Source of the DNA: Sphingomonas sp. | GTDB taxonomy: Bacteria; Pseudomonadota; Alphaproteobacteria; Sphingomonadales; Sphingomonadaceae | Direction: 5' to 3' | NCBI GenBank assembly: GCA_030824725.1 | Contig: JAPJRE010000133.1 | Coordinates: 1 to 9,574 of the forward strand | DNA length: 9,574 bases | Shown: one piece after another, positions 1 to 6,014 of the stretch | Layout of the letters: the number at the start of each line of letters is the position of its first letter | Numbering within the stretch: position 1 is the stretch's first letter | Notes under the pieces: generated by a model | Database searches by the model: none | What the model saw: only the letters and a program-made list of their open reading frames with translations | Told to the model about the DNA's origin: nothing | Program-made: the position numbers and the translations under genes

Positions 1-379
1 GCAGGATGATGTCCATCCCCGCCTTGCCGCCGCCATGCGCGTGCGCCTGGATGAGGTTCATCACCACGTCCTTGGGGCGATGGATGGGCTCGGACGGGCC
101 GTCGGTCTCGACCACCAGCACGTCACCATTGGGCAGCGTGTAGATCGTGCGCGGCTTGGCGAGCCCGGTGGCGAAGGCCTGCACCTTCATGCCTGCCGGC
201 ACCTTGGGCTTGCCACTGCCCCAGGGCGCGGGCGGCACCACGTGCATCGGCGGCACGAGATATTGCTGGATGTCCGGCAGCTTGGGATCGCTGCCGATCT
301 GCTGGCTGGTGTCGCCGCCCTTGCTGGCGCAGCCGGCGAGCGCGAGCGTGGCGCTCGCCGCGAGAAGCAGTGCGCGCAT
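1..379 (-). CDS. Sorbosone/glucose dehydrogenase-family lipoprotein (partial, 3' end outside window)
   Basis: The first 126 residues of a longer protein are present; the reading frame is open to the left edge. The N-terminus is a lipoprotein signal: MRALLLAASATLALAGC, with lipobox L14-A15-G16-C17, so the mature protein should be a lipid-anchored envelope protein. After a proline-rich linker (about residues 30-62) comes the start of a six-bladed propeller resembling PQQ-dependent sugar dehydrogenases and L-sorbosone dehydrogenases: GMKVQAFATGLAKPRTIYTL, PNGDVLVVET, then RPKDVVMN and HGGGKAG. Such proteins oxidise sugars or aldoses with PQQ and pass electrons to the respiratory chain; the substrate cannot be read from this fragment. 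Its ATG (379-377) shares one base with the TGA of the upstream DUF2231 gene (TGATG), which suggests translational coupling and one transcript. The catalytic and PQQ-binding residues lie outside the window, so activity is unverified. Confidence 0.85.
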   Translation of the reverse strand, partial: MRALLLAASATLALAGCASKGGDTSQQIGSDPKLPDIQQYLVPPMHVVPPAPWGSGKPKVPAGMKVQAFATGLAKPRTIYTLPNGDVLVVETDGPSEPIHRPKDVVMNLIQAHAHGGGKAGMDIIL

Positions 380-819
380 CAGCGAACCCCTCCGAAGCGG
401 CTCTGGCGCAGCAGGAGCGCGCCCAGCACCGAGACGCCGGTAAGCACGAGCACGGTCAGCACCGACAGGATCAGCCCTGCGGGCATCGCGCCGTACGCAT
501 CGCGGCTGTGGATGAAATTGTTGAGCAGCGCCAACACCATGGCTACGGCATAGGCGATCGCATAGGGGGTGAGCAGCCGATTGGCCCGCACCGCCGGCCG
601 CAGCAGATCGGCGATGCCGACGATCGCACCGAGCGCGCCCAGCATCATGCCGCCGGCGAGCAGCCAGTCGGAGAAATTCTTCCAAGTGACGTCGTAAGTC
701 CGGAAATAGGCGATGTCGGTGAGCATGCCCGCGAAGAAGCAGGCAAAGGGAAGCCCGAGCACGATCGGGTGCAAGGGCAGGCCATAGGATCGGGTGCGAA
801 GCGGTACGGGATCGGGCAT
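379..819 (-). CDS. DUF2231 family four-helix membrane protein
   Basis: A 146-residue integral membrane protein with four predicted helices at about residues 15-37, 51-73, 82-104 and 111-137. Its SYGLPLHPIVLGLP opening and the NFIHSRDAYG stretch are typical of the DUF2231 family (Pfam PF09990). Histidines at 17 (LHP) and 104 (FIHSRD) sit at membrane ends; whether they bind haem, as in some b-type cytochrome families, is not known. I chose the ATG at 819 because GGGGAGA lies 6 nt upstream; an in-frame ATG at 849 would add 10 residues, but it overlaps the region just downstream of the predicted promoter start site and lacks a clear ribosome-binding site. The stop overlaps the start of the sorbosone dehydrogenase-like lipoprotein by one base. 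This pairing suggests the membrane protein assists or receives electrons from that enzyme, which is inference only. Confidence 0.87.
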   Translation of the reverse strand: MPDPVPLRTRSYGLPLHPIVLGLPFACFFAGMLTDIAYFRTYDVTWKNFSDWLLAGGMMLGALGAIVGIADLLRPAVRANRLLTPYAIAYAVAMVLALLNNFIHSRDAYGAMPAGLILSVLTVLVLTGVSVLGALLLRQSRFGGVR

Positions 820-825
820 GGAGCG

Positions 826-832
826 TCTCCCC
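826..832 (-). promoter_or_regulatory. Ribosome-binding site of the DUF2231 gene
   Basis: On the minus strand the sequence reads GGGGAGA, then 6 nt, then the ATG at 819. It is the best Shine-Dalgarno match in the leader and decides for the 819 start over the in-frame ATG at 849. Confidence 0.7.
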
Positions 833-851
833 AGACGAGGCAGCTTCAACG

Positions 852-876
852 AACGGTCGCGCTTTCAAGGGGTTCC
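852..876 (-). promoter_or_regulatory. Putative EcfG (general stress sigma factor) promoter for the DUF2231-sorbosone dehydrogenase operon
   Basis: Read on the minus strand there is GGAAC (876-872), exactly 16 nt of spacer (871-856), and CGTT (855-852). This matches the GGAAC-N16/17-CGTT consensus known for sigma-EcfG/SigT, the alphaproteobacterial general-stress sigma factor. Geometry is good: a start site about 7 nt below the -10 element would be near 845, giving a leader of about 26 nt with GGGGAGA before the ATG at 819. A second CGTT (851-848) directly follows but would need a 20-nt spacer. The match and spacing are seen directly; use by EcfG is inference. Confidence 0.65.
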
Positions 877-933
877 GCAGCTTCCCCTGAAGCCTCTAGC
901 CCAAGCCGCACATCGGCCTTACCCTCCCCGACC

Positions 934-1500
934 ATGGTCAAGCTGAACAAGATTTACACCCGCACCGGCGACGCCGGCACTACTGGGCTGGCGGACGGCT
1001 CGCGCGTTTCCAAGGCCTCGGCCCGAATGGAGACGATCGGCGATGTCGACGAGGCGAACAGCGCCATCGGCGTCGCCCGCACCACGCTCGCGCCCGGCGA
1101 TCCGCTCGATGCCACGTTAGCCCGCATCCAGAACGATCTGTTCGATCTCGGCGCCGATCTCGCCACGCCGGGGAGTCACGAAGGCGCGCTGCGAATCACG
1201 CCCGAACAGATCGAATGGCTGGAAGCCGCGATCGACACGCTCAACGACGATCTCGAGCCGCTCAACAGCTTCGTCCTGCCCGGCGGCAGCCCGGCGGCGG
1301 CGGCGATCCACCTCGCTCGCGCGATCACCCGCCGCGCCGAGCGCGCCGCAGTGGCCGCCAACGACCAAGGCACGCTGAGCACCAACGCTCTCATCTATCT
1401 CAATAGACTTTCAGATTTTTTGTTCATCGCCGCCCGCACCATGAACCAAAAGGGCGCGGCGGACGTTTTGTGGGTCCCTGGGGGGCCTCGCAACCAATAG
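934..1500 (+). CDS. pduO: PduO-type cob(I)alamin / cob(I)yrinic acid a,c-diamide adenosyltransferase
   Basis: A 188-residue cytoplasmic enzyme that transfers adenosyl from ATP to Co(I) corrinoid, making the coenzyme B12 used by enzymes such as methylmalonyl-CoA mutase. Diagnostic motifs of the PduO/MMAB family are all present: the N-terminal ATP loop TRTGDAGTT (9-17), GDVDEANSAIG (37-47), FVLPGGS (113-119), the arginine-rich RAITRRAER (129-137) and YLNRLSDFLFIAAR (155-168). Full length for the family. The frame is open far upstream (antisense to the DUF2231 gene), but MVKLNKIYTRTGD is the usual family N-terminus, so the ATG at 934 is chosen. No Shine-Dalgarno is apparent (CCTCCCCGACC precedes the ATG), so initiation may be weak or leaderless. 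It is transcribed away from the DUF2231 gene, with 114 nt between them, and egtB begins 64 nt after its stop on the same strand. Confidence 0.93.
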   Translation: MVKLNKIYTRTGDAGTTGLADGSRVSKASARMETIGDVDEANSAIGVARTTLAPGDPLDATLARIQNDLFDLGADLATPGSHEGALRITPEQIEWLEAAIDTLNDDLEPLNSFVLPGGSPAAAAIHLARAITRRAERAAVAANDQGTLSTNALIYLNRLSDFLFIAARTMNQKGAADVLWVPGGPRNQ

Positions 1501-1553
1501 CCGTTGCTGCGCACATCCCTCCGTATGGGTTGCCCCAGCAGCCGGCCTGCGGT

Positions 1554-1559
1554 AGGAGA
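1554..1559 (+). promoter_or_regulatory. Ribosome-binding site of egtB
   Basis: AGGAGA lies 5 nt before the ATG at 1565. The next in-frame ATG (1574) would leave a 14-nt gap, so this site fixes the egtB start. Confidence 0.75.
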
Positions 1560-1564
1560 ACATA

Positions 1565-2836
1565 ATGCGAACGATGCCCGCCAATGCCGCCACCCCGGAC
1601 GCCTTGGCGGCGCAGTTCGCGGGCGTCCGCGCGCTCAGCATCGCGCTGGTGGCGCCGCTCTCCGATGCCGATGCGACGCTCCAGTCGATGGACGACGCCT
1701 CTCCGGCCAAGTGGCATCTCGCGCATACGACCTGGTTCTTCGAGACCTTCGTGCTGCGCGACCATGTCCCCACCTATCGCCTGTTCGACGAGCGCTGGCC
1801 GTTCCTGTTCAACAGCTATTACGAGGCCGAGGGGCAGCGCCACGCCCGTCCCCGCCGCGGCATGCTCTCGCGCCCGACGCTGGACGAGGTCCGTGCCTAT
1901 CGCGCGGCAGTGGATGCGGCGATCGTCGCGGCGATGCCGACGCTGCCGCCCGAGGCGCTGGCGCTGATCGCGCTGGGCTGCCAGCACGAGCAGCAGCACC
2001 AGGAATTGCTGCTCACCGACATTCTCCATCATTTTTCGGTCAACCCGCTGGAGCCGGCGATGTGGCCCGGTACCGCCAAGGTGCCGGTGGCGATGCCCGG
2101 CCCGACCGGCTGGATCGAAGGCGCGACAGGCCAGGCCAGTGCGGGCATCGATATGCCCGAGGATCTGGCGGGCTTTGCCTTCGACTGCGAGACCCCGCGC
2201 CACCCCACCCTTCTCCACCCGCATGCACTGGCCGATCGTACCGTCACCAATCGCGAATGGGCGGCGTTCATCGCCGATGGCGGCTATGCCGATCCGCGCC
2301 ACTGGCTGTCGGACGGCTGGGCCTGGGTGCAGGCCAACCGCGTCACCGCGCCGCTCTACTGGCAGCAGGTCGACGGCACCTGGACCCGCTTCGGGCTCGA
2401 CGGCCGCCGCCCGATCGATCCCGCCGCGCCGGTCACCCATGTCAGCTTCTTCGAGGCCGATGCCTATGCCAGCTGGGCCGGCGCACGGCTGCCGACCGAG
2501 TTCGAATGGGAAGCCGCGGCCGCCGGCGCCGATCCACGCTCGGGCAACCAGCTCGATGCCGCCGGCCCGGTCGAACCGCGTCCGTCGACCGGCGGCCCCG
2601 CCTGGTTCGGCGACGTGTGGGAATGGACCGGCAGCGCCTATCGCCCCTATCCCGGCTTCCGCACCGCGGAGGGCGCGGTCGGCGAATATAACGGCAAGTT
2701 CATGAGCGGGCAGTTCGTGCTGCGCGGCGGCAGCTGCGCCACCCCGCGCGGCCATGTGCGGGCCAGCTACCGCAATTTCTTCTACCCCCATCAGCGCTGG
2801 CAGTTCACCGGCGTGCGTCTGGCGAAGGACCTCTGA
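1565..2836 (+). CDS. egtB: Ergothioneine biosynthesis protein EgtB (hercynine sulfoxide synthase, non-haem iron)
   Basis: A 423-residue O2-dependent iron enzyme that joins trimethylhistidine (hercynine) to cysteine or gamma-glutamylcysteine, forming the C-S bond as a sulfoxide. The N-terminal half is a DinB-like four-helix domain carrying the iron ligands: H51 in WHLAHTTW and H141/H145 in QHEQQHQELLL. The C-terminal half (about 205-423) is a formylglycine-generating-enzyme-type fold with RLPTEFEWEAAAAG (308-321), GDVWEWTGSAY (349-359), FVLRGGSCATP (384-394) and the end SYRNFFYPHQRWQFTGVRLA (401-420). Length is normal for the family. A tyrosine pair, Y85-Y86 in FNSYYEAEG, resembles the pair reported for the cysteine-using EgtB of Chloracidobacterium (from memory), so cysteine may be the sulfur donor; this is inference. 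Its TGA overlaps the ATG of egtD by one base, so the two are translationally coupled. A good Shine-Dalgarno sits at 1554-1559. Confidence 0.95.
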   Translation: MRTMPANAATPDALAAQFAGVRALSIALVAPLSDADATLQSMDDASPAKWHLAHTTWFFETFVLRDHVPTYRLFDERWPFLFNSYYEAEGQRHARPRRGMLSRPTLDEVRAYRAAVDAAIVAAMPTLPPEALALIALGCQHEQQHQELLLTDILHHFSVNPLEPAMWPGTAKVPVAMPGPTGWIEGATGQASAGIDMPEDLAGFAFDCETPRHPTLLHPHALADRTVTNREWAAFIADGGYADPRHWLSDGWAWVQANRVTAPLYWQQVDGTWTRFGLDGRRPIDPAAPVTHVSFFEADAYASWAGARLPTEFEWEAAAAGADPRSGNQLDAAGPVEPRPSTGGPAWFGDVWEWTGSAYRPYPGFRTAEGAVGEYNGKFMSGQFVLRGGSCATPRGHVRASYRNFFYPHQRWQFTGVRLAKDL

Positions 2837-3828
2837 TGCTCAAGCAGGAACTCGAAGACGGCCCCTTTTCCTTCAATAGGGCCAGCCTTGCCGATCCCCA
2901 TTTCCGCGCCGACGTGCTGACCGGCCTCGCCGCCAGCCCGCGCGCGATCCCGGCGCGCTGGTTCTACGACCGGCGCGGCTCGGAGCTGTTCGAGGCAATC
3001 ACCGAGCTCCCCGAATATTATCCGACCCGCACCGAGACGGCGCTGCTCGAATCGATTTCGGGCGAGCTGGGCGACCTTGCCGCCCCCAATGCGGCGGTGG
3101 TGGAGTTCGGCTCGGGCTCTTCGGTGAAGACGCCGCGGCTGCTGCGCGCGATCGAACCGGCCGCCTATGTGCCGATCGACATTTCGGGCGAGTTCCTCCG
3201 CCACTCGGCCGCCCAGCTCTCGCAGGCGTTTCCGGGGCTGCCGGTCTATCCGGTCGAGGCGGACTTCCTGCGCCCCGTGCCGCTGCCCGAGCAGGTGGCG
3301 ACGTTGCCCAAGCTCGGCTTTTTCCCGGGCTCGACGATCGGCAACATGAACGCCTGGCACGCGGTCGACCTGCTGCGGGCGATGCGCGAATGGCTGGGCG
3401 AAGGCGCGCGGCTGCTGATCGGCATGGACCGGGTGAAGTCGCCCGAGATCCTCGTCCCCGCCTATGACGATGGGGCGGGCGTGACCGCGGCGTTCAACCT
3501 CAACCTGCTCGCGCGGATCAACCGCGAGCTGGACGGCACGATCCCGGTCGACGCCTTCCGCCACCGCGCGATCTGGAACGCCGACTATGCCCGGATCGAA
3601 ATGCATCTGGAAGCGCAGCGCGATGTCGATTTCACCGTCGACGGCCGGCCCTTCGCGATGGCGGCGGGCGCAACGATCCACACGGAGAACAGCCACAAAT
3701 ACGGCCCCAACGGCGCGCGCCAGCTGCTCCGTTCGGGCGGCTGGACCCCAATCGCGCAATGGACCGACGAGAAGGACTGGTTCGCGCTGATCCTGTGCGA
3801 GGCCCAGCCGCTGCGGCGGGCGCCGTAG
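2836..3828 (+). CDS. egtD: L-histidine N(alpha)-methyltransferase EgtD
   Basis: A 330-residue SAM-dependent enzyme that trimethylates the alpha-amino group of histidine to give hercynine, the substrate of EgtB. Family motifs are clear: FYDRRGSELFEAITELPEYY (43-62) followed by TRTE, the SAM-binding loop VVEFGSGSSVKT (88-99), YVPIDIS (111-117), FFPGSTIGN (162-170, with the Asn that holds the histidine substrate in characterised EgtD), IGMDRVKS (195-202), YDDGAGVTAAFN (210-221) and IHTENSHKY (281-289, whose Glu/Ser contact the substrate amino group). Length fits the family. It starts on an ATG overlapping the egtB stop (TGATG), so both proteins should be made together in the cytoplasm. Nothing appears truncated. 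A 7-bp hairpin (3838-3855) follows 9 nt after the stop. Confidence 0.95.
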   Translation: MLKQELEDGPFSFNRASLADPHFRADVLTGLAASPRAIPARWFYDRRGSELFEAITELPEYYPTRTETALLESISGELGDLAAPNAAVVEFGSGSSVKTPRLLRAIEPAAYVPIDISGEFLRHSAAQLSQAFPGLPVYPVEADFLRPVPLPEQVATLPKLGFFPGSTIGNMNAWHAVDLLRAMREWLGEGARLLIGMDRVKSPEILVPAYDDGAGVTAAFNLNLLARINRELDGTIPVDAFRHRAIWNADYARIEMHLEAQRDVDFTVDGRPFAMAAGATIHTENSHKYGPNGARQLLRSGGWTPIAQWTDEKDWFALILCEAQPLRRAP

Positions 3829-3837
3829 TTTTCTCGT

Positions 3838-4036
3838 TTTGCGCGAAGGCGCAAAGGGACGAAGAAGGCTTTTTGCGCGCAGAGGCGCAGAGGGCGCAGA
3901 GAAAAAGGAGGGACGCTTCGCGCCGAGGGGTGGTTGCCCGGCGCAAGCTAAGCCTCAATCCTCCTCAGACATGCTCTCTGCGCCTCTGCGCGAACACAAA
4001 GCCTTTTTCTCTTCGCGACTTCGCGCCCTCGCGTGA
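3838..4036 (+). repeat. Long imperfect inverted repeat between egtD and the aldolase gene
   Basis: This fills most of the 270-nt gap at 3829-4098. The 17-mer CGCGCAGAGGCGCAGAG at 3876-3892 is present as a perfect reverse complement at 3976-3992. Similarity continues outward with small gaps, through AAGGCTTT (3865-3872; complement 3998-4005) and GCGCGAAG units, giving arms of roughly 54 and 60 nt (about 3839-3892 and 3976-4035) around an 83-nt centre. Within each arm there are 8-9-nt units (GCGCGAAG, GCGCAAAG, GCGCAGAGG). At the left end TTTGCGC-GAAG-GCGCAAA (3838-3855) is a perfect 7-bp hairpin, but no T-run follows, so it is not a classical terminator. Compositionally like dispersed non-coding palindromic repeats seen in sphingomonads and xanthomonads. 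No credible gene lies inside it. Confidence 0.75.
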
Positions 4037-4098
4037 AATGGCGATCCCCAGTACCAACCGGTTGACCCTCGCCAAAGGAACCCGCAAGGCTCCGCCCC

Positions 4099-5100
4099 AT
4101 GCGCTTCTTTTCGGACAATGCCGCCGCCGTATGCCCGCCCGTGCTCCAGGCACTTGTCGACGCCAACACGCTCGACACCGCCTATGACGGCGATGCCTGG
4201 TCGAAGCGGCTCGACGGCGCCTTTTCCGACCTGTTCGGAACGCAGGTTCGTGCACTGTGGGTGCCCACCGGCACGGCAGCGAACTGCCTGGCACTGACCG
4301 CGCTCTGCCCCCCGCATGGCGGCATCGTCTGCCACCGCGACGCGCACATCAACTGCGACGAGGGCGGCGCGCCCGAATTCTACACGCACGGCGCGAAGCT
4401 GCTCACCGCCGCCGGCCCGGGCGCCAAGCTGACGCCCGAGGCGATCCATGCAGTGGTCGATCCGATCCGCAACGACGTGCACCAGGTGCAGCCGCACGCG
4501 ATCTCGATCACCAACGCGACCGAATATGGCCTGGTCTATACGGCCGACGAGGTGGCGGCGATCGGCGATCTCGCCAGGACTCGCAAGCTCGGCCTGCACA
4601 TGGACGGGGCGCGCTTCGCCAATGCCGTCGCGCATCTCGGCTGCCATCCGGGCGACGTTACCTGGCGCGCGGGCGTCGACGCGCTGAGCTTCGGCTTCGT
4701 CAAGAATGGCGGCATGAGCGCCGAGGCGCTGGTGTTCTTCCGCCCCGAACTGGCCGATGTGACGCTCTACCGCCGCAAGCGCGCCGGGCTGCTCTTCTCC
4801 AAAGGCCGCTATCTCGCCGCGCAGCTGCTGGCGATGCTGGAGAACGATGTGTGGCTCGCCAACGCCCGCGCCGCCAATGCCGGCGCGCGGCTGCTGGCCG
4901 AAGCTGCAGGCGACCGGCTGGTGCACCCGGTGCAGGCGAACGAAGTGTTCCTGAAGGCGAACCCGGCGGAAGCCGAAGCCTTGCGCGCGCTCGGCTTCGA
5001 CTTCTACGACTGGGCCGAGGGCGAAGTGCGCCTCGTCACCAGCTGGGACCAGGCGGAGGACGCGATCCGGCCACTGGCCCAGGCGATCGCGGCGCTGTGA
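4099..5100 (+). CDS. Low-specificity L-threonine aldolase / beta-eliminating lyase family PLP enzyme
   Basis: A 333-residue fold-type I PLP enzyme (beta-eliminating lyase family, PF01212). Threonine aldolases of this type split L-threonine or allo-threonine into glycine and acetaldehyde. Visible features are the N-terminal FFSDNAAAVCPPV, a cofactor phosphate-binding stretch VPTGTAAN (55-62), HRDAHINCDEGGAPEF (79-94), the PLP-pyridine aspartate in HMDGARFANA (D169) and the Schiff-base lysine K202 in SFGFVKNGG. Length fits the family. The ATG at 4099 has only a weak AAGG (4086-4089) upstream, but the N-terminus aligns with what is usual. Its last bases, GTGA, contain the start of the exporter gene. 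Being a PLP beta-eliminating lyase near egtBD, it could alternatively act as the C-S lyase finishing ergothioneine; the family name argues for aldolase and I rank that first. Confidence 0.87.
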   Translation: MRFFSDNAAAVCPPVLQALVDANTLDTAYDGDAWSKRLDGAFSDLFGTQVRALWVPTGTAANCLALTALCPPHGGIVCHRDAHINCDEGGAPEFYTHGAKLLTAAGPGAKLTPEAIHAVVDPIRNDVHQVQPHAISITNATEYGLVYTADEVAAIGDLARTRKLGLHMDGARFANAVAHLGCHPGDVTWRAGVDALSFGFVKNGGMSAEALVFFRPELADVTLYRRKRAGLLFSKGRYLAAQLLAMLENDVWLANARAANAGARLLAEAAGDRLVHPVQANEVFLKANPAEAEALRALGFDFYDWAEGEVRLVTSWDQAEDAIRPLAQAIAAL

Positions 5101-6014
5101 TCGGCGCCGACACGCCCCGCTCCGCCCGGCTGACGGTCCTTATTCCGTTCCTGCTGGTCACGCTGATCTGGGGTTCGACCTGGCTCGTCATCAAGGACCA
5201 GCTGGCGGTGGTGCCGCCAAGCTGGTCGGTGAGCTATCGCTTCCTCGTCGCCGGGGTGACGACACTGCTCTGGGCAGCGTTCCGACGCGACCGGCTGCTG
5301 CTGGATGCGCGCGGCTTCGCGTTCGCCGCCTGCCTCGGGCTCGCCCAGTTCGTGCTCAACTTCAACTTCGTCTACCGCGCGGAGTCGCACGTCACCTCCG
5401 GCGTGGTCGCGGTGGTCTATGCCCTGCTGCTGGTGCCCAACGCGATCCTGGCACGCATCTTCCTTGGCCAGAAGATGGGGCGGCAGCTGCTGATCGGCTC
5501 GGGCGTGGCGATGGCGGGCGTGGCGCTGCTGTTCCTGCATGAGGCGCGGCTCAATCCGGTGGGGCCGCACGAAGCACTGCTTGGCATCGGCATCGCGCTG
5601 GCGGGCGTGCTCTCCGCCTCGGTCGCGAACGTGATGCAGGCGACCGGCACCGCCAAGGCCTATCCAATGGCGACCACCCTCGGCTGGGCAATGCTGATCG
5701 GGTCGGCGCTCGACGCGGCCTTCGCGCTCGCCACAGTCGGCCCGCCGGTGATCGAGACGCGGCCGGCCTATCTGCTCGGCATCGTCTATCTGGGCGTGAT
5801 CGGCTCCTCGATCACCTTCACCATCTATTTCCAGCTGATCCGCACCATCGGCCCGGCCAAGGCGGCCTATACCAGCGTGCTGATCCCGGTGATCGCGATG
5901 CTGCTGTCGACGCTGTTCGAGGGCTATCGCTGGTCGCTGCTGGCGGTGGGCGGCGGGGTGCTGGTGCTGGTCGGGCTGGTACTGGCCTTGAGGGCGCGCA
6001 GACCCAACCGGTAA
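5097..6014 (+). CDS. EamA/DMT-family inner-membrane transporter
   Basis: A 305-residue, ten-helix membrane protein made of two EamA repeats of five helices. The first begins with LIPFLLVTLIWGSTWLVIKD and includes FNFVYRAESHVTSGVVAVVY; the second includes GIVYLGVIGSSITFTIYFQL, then IGPAKAAYTSVLIPVIAMLL, the usual EamA signature before the last helix. Members export amino acids, metabolites or drugs; the substrate cannot be read here. It must start at GTG 5097, because the first helix begins only about 12 residues later and there is no nearby ATG; the GTGA overlap with the aldolase stop implies translational coupling. Partnership with the aldolase suggests export of an amino acid or related product, which is inference. 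Its last 91 nt overlap the convergent epimerase gene. Confidence 0.88.
   Translation: MIGADTPRSARLTVLIPFLLVTLIWGSTWLVIKDQLAVVPPSWSVSYRFLVAGVTTLLWAAFRRDRLLLDARGFAFAACLGLAQFVLNFNFVYRAESHVTSGVVAVVYALLLVPNAILARIFLGQKMGRQLLIGSGVAMAGVALLFLHEARLNPVGPHEALLGIGIALAGVLSASVANVMQATGTAKAYPMATTLGWAMLIGSALDAAFALATVGPPVIETRPAYLLGIVYLGVIGSSITFTIYFQLIRTIGPAKAAYTSVLIPVIAMLLSTLFEGYRWSLLAVGGGVLVLVGLVLALRARRPNR

Noticed and set aside
370..933. Upstream extension of the adenosyltransferase frame to 376 codons
   Set aside because: The added part is antisense to the DUF2231 membrane protein and the family N-terminus is at 934.
1501..1564. Riboswitch or terminator between the adenosyltransferase gene and egtB
   Set aside because: Only a 5-bp TGCTG/CAGCA pairing (1505-1509 with 1536-1540) and a 3-bp CCC/GGG pairing can be drawn; 64 nt is too short for a cobalamin riboswitch and no B12-box is visible.
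1424..3759. Long minus-strand open frames opposite egtB and egtD (455 and 322 codons)
   Set aside because: They are antisense to genes with full family motifs, are rich in Arg/Gly/His/Ala as expected from mirrored high-GC codons, and show no recognisable domain.
3838..3855. Rho-independent terminator after egtD
   Set aside because: The 7-bp stem is real, but it is followed by GGGACGAAGAAGG rather than a T-run; it is better described as part of the repeat.
4062..4090. Sigma-70 promoter for the aldolase (TTGACC at 4062-4067)
   Set aside because: No -10-like hexamer occurs 16-18 nt downstream; the neighbouring AACCGGTT palindrome (4056-4063) is too short to call an operator.
3759..4187. Small frames crossing the egtD-aldolase gap
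   Set aside because: They run through the inverted repeat and into neighbouring genes, with repeat-derived Arg/Ala/Lys composition and no ribosome-binding site.
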